Assembly: GCA_030654205.1 (NCBI GenBank)
Contig: JAURXW010000142.1
Location: 1 to 6,567, forward strand
Length of the DNA stretch: 6,567 nt
Source of the DNA: Bacteriovorax sp.
GTDB taxonomy: Bacteria; Bdellovibrionota; Bacteriovoracia; Bacteriovoracales; Bacteriovoracaceae
Direction: 5' to 3'
Both the position numbers and the translations under genes were made by a program. The notes under the pieces are model-generated. The model saw only the letters and a list, made by a program, of their open reading frames with translations, was not told the DNA's origin and did no database searches. Below, piece after piece: positions 1 through 5,496 of this stretch; within the stretch, counting starts at the first letter, position 1, and each line of letters opens with the position of its first letter.

Positions 1-2
1 TT

Positions 3-203
3 TCGGTAGTAATTGCTGGAACCATGATTACTGAAACAATATTTGATATTCCAGGCATGGGGTCCCTTTTATTTGATGGAATACAAAATAGAGATTATCC
101 AATTGTTCAAGGGGTAATTATTTATTCCACAGTAACCTATATGTTAATTTATTTTATTATCGATTATGTTAATGAATGGATAGATCCACGGACTCAGGCG
201 TAG
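3..203 (+). CDS. dppB: DppB/OppB-type ABC transporter permease, C-terminal fragment
   Basis: Only the last 66 codons are present; the gene begins upstream of the window. It is one of the two inner-membrane channel subunits of a peptide-family (DppB/OppB/NikB type) ABC importer. The visible tail reads GTMITETIFDIPGMGSLLFD, then NRDYPIVQG, a final hydrophobic helix, and a DPR near the end. This is the standard ending of the family: the ET-IF-PG-G motif after the EAA loop, the RDYP-VQG loop, the last TM segment and a terminal LDPR-like motif. The stop lies 8 bp before the preferred start of the DppC-type gene, the usual dppB-dppC order. The substrate (dipeptide, oligopeptide, muropeptide or nickel) cannot be told from this fragment, and the symbol is a family-level assignment. 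Frame and family are clear. Confidence 0.9.
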   Translation, partial: SVVIAGTMITETIFDIPGMGSLLFDGIQNRDYPIVQGVIIYSTVTYMLIYFIIDYVNEWIDPRTQA

Positions 204-211
204 GCAAAATT

Positions 212-1045
212 ATGAGTAAAAAACTAACCAAAGAAATGAAACTGGGAGGAAGTGTACTTTCCTTTTATGCAGTTTGGGCAGTGGCATGGTTTATCTATAA
301 ATATTTTATAAACGGAAGTTTTAGTCGTCCATATAGCCCAAGCCTAGATATGCAAACTGAGCTAGCATTGCCATTTTCTAAAGGACTTTTCTTGGGAGCA
401 GATTTATTAGGTCGATCATTGTTGGAAGTTTTATCAGCGGGACTTACATATTCTTTAACTATTTCGGTGATTGTGACTGTGGCCACGGCTTCCATAGGTA
501 TCGTTATGGGTTATATGGCAGTAAAGGGACCCGGTTGGTTGAAGTTAATTTTTGATTTATTAATTAATTTAATTTTTATTTTTCCAAGTATTTTAATTGC
601 GATTATGATTATGGCCGTTACCGGACAATCAATGAAGGGATTAATTTTTGCGTTAATTATAACTGGCTGGACTGGTTATGCGAAAATTGCAAGAGGGGAA
701 TCTAAGCGTGTATTGGCACTAACCTATGTCGAAGGTGCACGGGCGATTGGCATCGGAGAAATTAGATTGTTTTTTAGGATTATTATTCCTGCTATTTTGC
801 CAGTGATGATTGTAAATATGGTTTTAGGTATAAGTGGAGTTATAATTAGTGAAGCTTCGCTTGGATTTTTGGGACTTGGGGCAAGTCCATATTCTTGGGG
901 AGCAATGCTAGGAGCTGCAAAAACAGTTTTATTAGAAGCTCCACATATAGCAATGATTTTAAGCCTAACAATGGCAGGACTTATAATAGGCTTAAATCTT
1001 TTAGGTGATGGGCTTAGAGATTATTTAGATCCAAAAGAAAATTAG
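212..1045 (+). CDS. dppC: DppC/OppC-type ABC transporter permease
   Basis: This is the second inner-membrane channel subunit of a peptide-family ABC importer, partner of the truncated gene upstream. It is 277 aa from the ATG at 212. An in-frame ATG at 176 would add 12 residues but overlaps the upstream gene by 28 bp and has no purine-rich site before it; 212 is preferred, although its own ribosome site (around GGCGTAGGC) is also weak. Visible parts: an N-terminal TM helix (about 14-32), the family motif GADLLGRSLL at 62-71 (usually GTDxLGRD), then hydrophobic helices at about 80-100, 112-135, 143-158, 196-218 and 244-265. The ATPase-contacting EAA loop at 174-193 reads EGARAIG followed by IIP. 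The end DYLDPKEN is typical. The ATPase and binding-protein genes are not in the window. The symbol is family level; substrate unknown. Confidence 0.92.
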   Translation: MSKKLTKEMKLGGSVLSFYAVWAVAWFIYKYFINGSFSRPYSPSLDMQTELALPFSKGLFLGADLLGRSLLEVLSAGLTYSLTISVIVTVATASIGIVMGYMAVKGPGWLKLIFDLLINLIFIFPSILIAIMIMAVTGQSMKGLIFALIITGWTGYAKIARGESKRVLALTYVEGARAIGIGEIRLFFRIIIPAILPVMIVNMVLGISGVIISEASLGFLGLGASPYSWGAMLGAAKTVLLEAPHIAMILSLTMAGLIIGLNLLGDGLRDYLDPKEN

Positions 1046-1068
1046 AAATTAAAGTTTTAAGGAAAAGT

Positions 1069-2151
1069 ATGATTCAATTAGGACAACTTGTTTTTACCGG
1101 AGTAAGCGGTTTAACTCTAACAGATGACGAAAAAAAGTTTATTGAAAAAGAAGATATCGGTGGGGTAATTCTTTTTTCTAAAAATTTTGAGTCTCCTGCT
1201 CAACTTGCTGAACTTGTAAATAATATTCAAATGCTTCGAAAAGAATATCCTCTTTTTATCTGCACTGATCATGAAGGTGGGCGAGTTGTGAGATTTAAAA
1301 CTCATTTTACTCAATTTCCACCAATGCTAGATATCGCTAGATTAGAATCACCCAAAATATTTTTTGATGTTGCAACGATCATGTCAGAAGAACTTTTAGC
1401 CTGTGGTGTAAACCTTAACTTGGCTCCAGTTTGTGATATTTGGAATAATGAGCAAAATAAAGTGATTTGGGATAGAGCATTCGGAACTGATCATGAAACA
1501 GTCTCAAAATATATATCTTCAATGATTCGTGGTTTTCAAACTAATGGTATTCTTTCATGCGCTAAACATTTTCCGGGACACGGAAATACGGCCAAAGATT
1601 CTCATTATGATTTACCAATTGTTAAAAAATCTCTTGAGAAAATACGTGAAGAAGAGTTTCAACCCTTTGTTAAAGCAATAAAGGCCCGAGTCGATTTTAT
1701 CATGATGGCCCATATAATTGTTGAGGAAATTGATTCCGAATTGCCATGCTCGCTCTCCCCACGAGCTCATGATATTTTACGAAATGAATTAAAATACAAA
1801 GGTTTAATTTTATCTGATGATATGCAAATGAAAGCGATAACTGATCATCGTGGAACTGGTGAAGCTGCCATGATGGCCATTAGGGCCGGAAGCGATATAG
1901 TTGAGTATCGAGATATGGAAGAGGCCATGCTTGGATTAGAAGGACTTAAAAAAGCACAAAAAGATAAAACGATTAAAGCTCAGGATTTTACCGATAGACT
2001 TGATCGGATAGAAGATGCCAAGAAGAAATATTTTACAGATTATAAACTTATTTATGCACCAGATATTGAAAAAAAGTTTAATCGTAAACAGACACTGGTA
2101 TTTGTTGAAGACCTTAAAAGAAAAATTTCTGATAAAATTACTCAGAAATAA
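1069..2151 (+). CDS. nagZ: Beta-N-acetylglucosaminidase NagZ (glycoside hydrolase family 3)
   Basis: NagZ removes terminal beta-GlcNAc from GlcNAc-anhydroMurNAc(-peptide) in the cytosol during peptidoglycan recycling. The 360-aa protein has no signal peptide, as expected for the cytosolic enzyme, and is slightly longer than the 330-341 aa enteric forms because of a lysine-rich C-terminus. Visible motifs: GGVILFSKNFES at 31-42; the substrate-binding loop TDHEGGR at 66-72 (usually DQEGGR); KHFPGHGNT at 166-174; the Asp-x-His general acid/base pair D177-H179 in KDSH; MMAH at 212-215; and LSDDMQMKAI at 248-257, where D250 aligns with the family nucleophile. The usual GHGDT is GHGNT here (N173), outside the catalytic pair. 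AAGGA at 1059-1063, 5 bp before the ATG, supports the start. It follows the permease by 23 bp, so it is probably cotranscribed with the importer. A broader exo-hexosaminidase role, for example on chitobiose, is possible but less likely. Confidence 0.93.
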   Translation: MIQLGQLVFTGVSGLTLTDDEKKFIEKEDIGGVILFSKNFESPAQLAELVNNIQMLRKEYPLFICTDHEGGRVVRFKTHFTQFPPMLDIARLESPKIFFDVATIMSEELLACGVNLNLAPVCDIWNNEQNKVIWDRAFGTDHETVSKYISSMIRGFQTNGILSCAKHFPGHGNTAKDSHYDLPIVKKSLEKIREEEFQPFVKAIKARVDFIMMAHIIVEEIDSELPCSLSPRAHDILRNELKYKGLILSDDMQMKAITDHRGTGEAAMMAIRAGSDIVEYRDMEEAMLGLEGLKKAQKDKTIKAQDFTDRLDRIEDAKKKYFTDYKLIYAPDIEKKFNRKQTLVFVEDLKRKISDKITQK

Positions 2152-2159
2152 TAACTGGA

Positions 2160-2199
2160 TAATATTTCCTTATAAAAACAGGCTCATTAATATTTCCTT
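2160..2199 (+). repeat. 12-bp direct repeat (TAATATTTCCTT) in the nagZ-tadC gap
   Basis: TAATATTTCCTT occurs at 2160-2171 and again, identical, at 2188-2199, 28 bp apart start to start. It lies in the only intergenic stretch of any size. Position upstream of tadC makes a paired binding site for a regulator conceivable, but AT-rich DNA produces such matches by chance and the 28-bp period is not a whole number of helical turns. Confidence 0.45.
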
Positions 2200-2204
2200 T
2201 TATC

Positions 2205-2224
2205 TGATATCATAAAGTTATGAT
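2205..2224 (+). promoter_or_regulatory. Operator-like dyad just upstream of tadC
   Basis: ATCATAA-AG-TTATGAT (2209-2224) is a perfect 7-bp inverted repeat with a 2-bp centre. It overlaps a second perfect palindrome, TGATATCA (2205-2212). The dyad ends 9 bp before the tadC ATG. The 2-bp centre is too short for a good RNA hairpin, so a protein-binding site on DNA is the more natural reading. TATCAT (2208-2213) and TATGAT (2219-2224) within it resemble -10 hexamers, but I find no credible -35 at the right distance, so a promoter is only suggested. GGTGA at 2225-2229 is the probable tadC ribosome site. Confidence 0.35.
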
Positions 2225-2233
2225 GGTGATGGA

Positions 2234-3574
2234 ATGAAAAAAGTCTTTTTGAGCCTGACTCTTTTTCTGTTCATATTTAATTCAGGAATCCTGAAAGCGA
2301 TTGAGTTTGAAGAATTATCGGCAGATAAAAAATTTGAAATTTATAAAGAGTCTTGTGATCAAGGCCAGATGGCAAATTGTTATCAAGAAGCCGTATGGTA
2401 TAAAATAAATCAAAGATTAGATAATCAAGAAACTAATAAAATACGCTCCGAAATTGAAAGCTTAAAAAATAAGAAAAAAGAATTAAAAAAAATAAATCCC
2501 GATGCAGTCCTAGAAGAAGAAGATGCTGCAAATTTAAAAGCTGCAGTTTTTTCATTGAACGAAGATCAGCAAAAAAAAATGGCAAATTCAAGAAGTACAA
2601 CTTTACTTGAAACAGCTTGTAAGTCAGGAGAAACTGCTGCGTGCAGAGAAAAAGAAGGTAAAAACGAAGAGACGGGATCCGGATTACTTTATTATACTGC
2701 TTTAATTTTAATAGGCTTAGCTGTATTTCTAATATCAAAAACAATTTTTCAAGATGAAGATACTTTTCAAGCTCAAGAAAAGCTAGATGAAAGTAACAAG
2801 CTTGATGAGATTGCAAAACATGGAACAATTTTACGATATTCAAGGCCATTTTTTAAAAGATATTTTAGTCCTATTGTGTCTGGAATGAAAAATAAAAAAA
2901 ATCTCAAAGAAAAATATCGAAGAGTATTGGCAGCTGCTGGCTTAACAAATATTTTAACTCCCGAAGACTTTTTTGCCTTTAAGTTATTTTTAATAATTGG
3001 TTTTCCAATTATTTTTATTGCACTGAAAGCATTTTTAAGTGCTGATTGGAGCTTGACACTCATTCCAGTGCTTGCCCTTGTCGGATTTTTTTATCCAGAT
3101 CTTTGGATTAAGGGGAAAATTGAAGCTCGTCAAAAAGAAGTCATAATGAGCATGCCTTTCTGTGTTGATATGTTAGCACTTTCTGTCGAGGCCGGATTAG
3201 ATTTTGTTGCGGCCATGGCAAAGGTAATTGAAAAAGCAAAAGTAAACGCTTTAACAGAAGAATTTGAAAACGTTATTAGAGAAATTAAAATTGGCGCCAG
3301 TCGTGCTGAGGCATTAAGAAATTTGGCATGGAGAATTGATTTAATTCAAATATCTTCATTTAGTGCCACATTGATTGCAGCTGACTCTGTAGGGGCATCT
3401 ATTGGACCTATTTTAAAAGCACTGGCCGTTGAAATTAGACAAAAAAAATCTACTGAAGTGGAAAAAGCAGGGGCTACGGCCGCTACAAAAATTTTATTTC
3501 CAATGATGTTTTTAATAATTCCTTCAGTTTTGTTAATTATTTTTGCACCGATTGTTTTGGAGATGATGAAATAA
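2234..3574 (+). CDS. tadC: TadC-like Tad/type II secretion F-family protein with periplasmic extension
   Basis: TadC is an inner-membrane platform protein of Tad (Flp, type IVb) pilus machines, working with TadB and the ATPase TadA/CpaF. The family core is the C-terminal half: TM helices at about 246-266 and 272-290, the cytoplasmic T2SF domain at about 295-419 (MPFCVDMLALSVEAGL at 307-322, IKIGASRAEALRNLA at 351-365, ADSVGASI at 383-390), and a last TM helix at 420-443. The first 225 residues are unusual. They comprise a probable signal peptide (1-22), a stretch with two C-x7-C pairs (C41/C49 and C129/C137) around a Glu/Lys-rich, probably coiled-coil segment (60-120), then a TM helix at 150-172. 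This predicts about 125 residues in the periplasm. The protein is 446 aa against about 300-330 for usual TadC. An in-frame TAA at 2213-2215 excludes an upstream ATG start. It heads a four-gene run, and no tadB lies beside it. The TadC core is secure; the role of the extension is not known. Confidence 0.88.
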   Translation: MKKVFLSLTLFLFIFNSGILKAIEFEELSADKKFEIYKESCDQGQMANCYQEAVWYKINQRLDNQETNKIRSEIESLKNKKKELKKINPDAVLEEEDAANLKAAVFSLNEDQQKKMANSRSTTLLETACKSGETAACREKEGKNEETGSGLLYYTALILIGLAVFLISKTIFQDEDTFQAQEKLDESNKLDEIAKHGTILRYSRPFFKRYFSPIVSGMKNKKNLKEKYRRVLAAAGLTNILTPEDFFAFKLFLIIGFPIIFIALKAFLSADWSLTLIPVLALVGFFYPDLWIKGKIEARQKEVIMSMPFCVDMLALSVEAGLDFVAAMAKVIEKAKVNALTEEFENVIREIKIGASRAEALRNLAWRIDLIQISSFSATLIAADSVGASIGPILKALAVEIRQKKSTEVEKAGATAATKILFPMMFLIIPSVLLIIFAPIVLEMMK

Positions 3575-3936
3575 TGACTGAAAATAAAAGTTATATTTTA
3601 AAAGACAGCGAAGGGGAAATTATTTGCAACCGAATGCTAGTAGCTGATGCGATATTAAATCGCATGAAAGGATTGATGTTTACAACTGATCTAACAAGTG
3701 GAGACGGCTTATTAATTACTCCTTGCAATTCCATTCATACTTTTTTTATGCTTTATGGTTTGGATGTTTTATTTTTAGATAAAAATTTTAAAGTGATTAA
3801 AGTTATTTATAATCTCACGCCCTGGAAAATAACAAGAATGTACTTTAAAGCCTCTCAGGTTGTAGAAATGAAGGCCGGAACCATGAAGAAAAATCTACAT
3901 ATTGGAGATAAACTTGAGGCAATATGTATAAGTTAG
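3574..3936 (+). CDS. DUF192 family protein, Tad-associated type
   Basis: A 120-aa protein of the DUF192 family, whose biochemical function is unknown. The family pattern is clear: R30-MKGLM at 30-35, GDGLLI at 43-48, the SIHTFFM core at 53-59, LDVLFLD at 63-69, a TPW at 82-84, and VVEMKAGT at 96-103 followed by GDKL at 111-114. The SIHTF-M and PW variant is the form I associate with genes beside Tad pilus clusters, where DUF192 proteins recur; this is from memory of the family. There is no signal peptide or TM segment, so it is probably cytoplasmic, unlike the exported DUF192 forms. Its ATG shares one base with the tadC stop (TAATG), with GGAG at 3559-3562 as a rather distant ribosome site, so translation is probably coupled to tadC. 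It overlaps the next gene by 13 bp. Family assignment is firm; its job in the module is not. Confidence 0.88.
   Translation: MTENKSYILKDSEGEIICNRMLVADAILNRMKGLMFTTDLTSGDGLLITPCNSIHTFFMLYGLDVLFLDKNFKVIKVIYNLTPWKITRMYFKASQVVEMKAGTMKKNLHIGDKLEAICIS
3916..3936 (+). promoter_or_regulatory. Ribosome site and 13-bp overlap joining DUF192 and FHA genes
   Basis: GAGG at 3916-3919 lies 4 bp before the ATG at 3924, inside the DUF192 coding sequence. The two reading frames then overlap for 13 bp up to the DUF192 stop TAG at 3934-3936. The good site fixes this start, which gives an FHA domain beginning directly at residue 2, and points to coupled translation. Confidence 0.6.
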
Positions 3937-5489
3937 TTGTTGTTGGTGGAAAATCACGAGGACAAGAATTTGTCTTAAAAAATGGAGAAAATACTCTTGG
4001 GCGCGACAGCTCATGCGATATTCAATTCGCGATTGAAGGTGTTTCTAAAAAACACTTAAATATTACTGTGACCAATGATGTTGTTTATTTGCAAGACATG
4101 GAAAGTGCAAATGGTACATTTTTAAATGGTAAAATTATTAAACGCGTGACTATCAAAAGTGGAGACAAGATTGGCTTGCCCAATGCCATTTTACAATTAG
4201 TTTACGTTCAAGAGAAAAAAATAATTATAAAAAAGAAAGTGGCCAGTCAAAGGGAGCGAGAAGAGTCCCTTGATGATCTTATGTCAGGCGGACAAGCCCC
4301 TGAGAGCTTAGTAGGAAAAATTTTTTGGTTATTTAAATATAAGTTTATGCCGGCGTTACATGGCATTAATCAAGAGTATGAATGGCGTATCTTGCTCGCC
4401 ATTTTCACAGCAGCTTTTGCTTTAATTACAATATCACTAACAATTTTCCCAGTTCTGCAAGATTCAAAAGAAGTTCTTGTTACCGAAATTGCTAACCGTG
4501 GTGCTCATTACGCTGAGGAAATTGGGCGTATGAATGCTCTGGCGCTTGAACAAAAAAATCTTGAAAGAATTGACACTACATTTTTGGATAGTGAAGAAGG
4601 AGTAGTCTCATACGAATTATTTGACCTTGAAGGAAGAATCGTTAGACCTATTTCACGTTTAAATGAATATACAAACGATCCTTTTTCGGTTCAAACGAGA
4701 GAATGGTTTACTGCTAACAAAAATAGTAAAATTAAAAAGCAACTTTTAGAAAATAGTCAGATTGGAATCGGGAAAATTATTTTAGCGTACAATACACGCA
4801 CGGGAAATCCAGAACCGGTTGGGATTATTGCTATTCGATTTGCACCCCGAACACTAGCGATAGAGGCAACGAAAAGTTCAAAACTTTATTTTGAATCTCT
4901 CATAACTTCACTTTTAGTAGCAATTTTATTTTTTGGAGTTGTATATTATTTAACCTTGAAACCTATTGAAGAAATTCGGTATCAAATCGAGGAAGCCTTA
5001 AGAGGCAAAAGAAGAAGTGTCGAGAGTAAATTACTTTTTGAAGAACTTAATCCAGTTCGAAATGCTATAAATACTGGACTACAGCGTCTTCGGGAATTGC
5101 AAAAAGATGAATCGGAAACAGATCCTAATGATATTGAAAGTGATGATGCTTATGTGACAACACTTACTGAGTTCATGCTAGGTGCCCAGGGGCCGGTTAT
5201 TGTTTTAAATTCCAGCAAAAATTTAATGAAACTCAATACACAGGCCGAAGATATATGTGGAATTCGTTTATCAATGGCCGAAGGGATGAATATTTTAGAT
5301 ATTACAAAAGAGCGCGGTTTTGCGGCAACTTTAATCGAATTATGTGACAATTCTGCAAATAATTCGGGGACATCTCAACATGGTCAATATGAACTGCAGG
5401 GTAAACAATATGGTATTTTTGTTACTTCGCTTATAGGAAAAGATGGTTTTGCAAAAAGTTTTTATATTACTTTTGTGTTGGATACATAA
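3924..5489 (+). CDS. Membrane FHA protein with Cache-like sensor and PAS-like domain
   Basis: A 521-aa protein. The N-terminal FHA domain (about 1-95) is a phosphothreonine-peptide binding fold with its key positions kept: LGRD at 25-28, SKKH at 41-44 (usually SRxH), and N63-GTFLNG. A lysine-rich linker leads to TM1 (about 154-178). Residues 180-315 should be outside the cytoplasm; DLEGRIV at 234-240 and TREWF at 258-262 resemble a Cache small-ligand sensor (usually RPWY). TM2 is at about 324-345, followed by a HAMP- or signalling-helix-like segment (346-395), an acidic stretch (396-408), and a PAS-like domain to the end (GPVIVLNS at 423-430, N438, then CGI at 445-447). There is no kinase, GGDEF, phosphatase or receiver domain. 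This is a sensor-like architecture whose only evident output is the FHA domain. GAGG at 3916-3919 supports the start, which lies inside the DUF192 gene. FHA and TM calls are firm; Cache and PAS are fold-level guesses. Confidence 0.85.
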   Translation: MYKLVVVGGKSRGQEFVLKNGENTLGRDSSCDIQFAIEGVSKKHLNITVTNDVVYLQDMESANGTFLNGKIIKRVTIKSGDKIGLPNAILQLVYVQEKKIIIKKKVASQREREESLDDLMSGGQAPESLVGKIFWLFKYKFMPALHGINQEYEWRILLAIFTAAFALITISLTIFPVLQDSKEVLVTEIANRGAHYAEEIGRMNALALEQKNLERIDTTFLDSEEGVVSYELFDLEGRIVRPISRLNEYTNDPFSVQTREWFTANKNSKIKKQLLENSQIGIGKIILAYNTRTGNPEPVGIIAIRFAPRTLAIEATKSSKLYFESLITSLLVAILFFGVVYYLTLKPIEEIRYQIEEALRGKRRSVESKLLFEELNPVRNAINTGLQRLRELQKDESETDPNDIESDDAYVTTLTEFMLGAQGPVIVLNSSKNLMKLNTQAEDICGIRLSMAEGMNILDITKERGFAATLIELCDNSANNSGTSQHGQYELQGKQYGIFVTSLIGKDGFAKSFYITFVLDT

Positions 5490-5496
5490 TTAAAAA

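Noticed and set aside
176..211. Upstream in-frame ATG for the DppC-type gene
   Set aside because: It lies inside the preceding permease gene (28-bp overlap), lacks a ribosome site and adds 12 polar residues not expected in the family; the ATG at 212 is favoured.
540..600. AT-rich repetitive-looking stretch (TTAATT-type)
   Set aside because: It encodes a membrane helix rich in Leu, Ile and Phe; codon choice explains the low complexity.
2151..2176. Possible terminator hairpin after nagZ
   Set aside because: ATAA-CT-GGA can pair with TCC-TTAT only with a 2-nt bulge, is not GC-rich and is not followed by a run of T, so it is not a convincing intrinsic terminator.
2015..2215. 66-aa open frame on the plus strand crossing the nagZ end and the gap
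   Set aside because: Most of it lies inside nagZ in another frame, the composition is AT-driven, and no domain is visible.
2433..2849. 138-aa open frame on the minus strand
   Set aside because: It is fully antisense to the tadC extension, made of Leu/Phe-rich low-complexity sequence that mirrors Lys/Glu codons, with no recognisable domain.
2773..3063. 96-aa open frame on the minus strand
   Set aside because: Antisense to the TadC core region, no domain, no ribosome site seen; a shadow frame.
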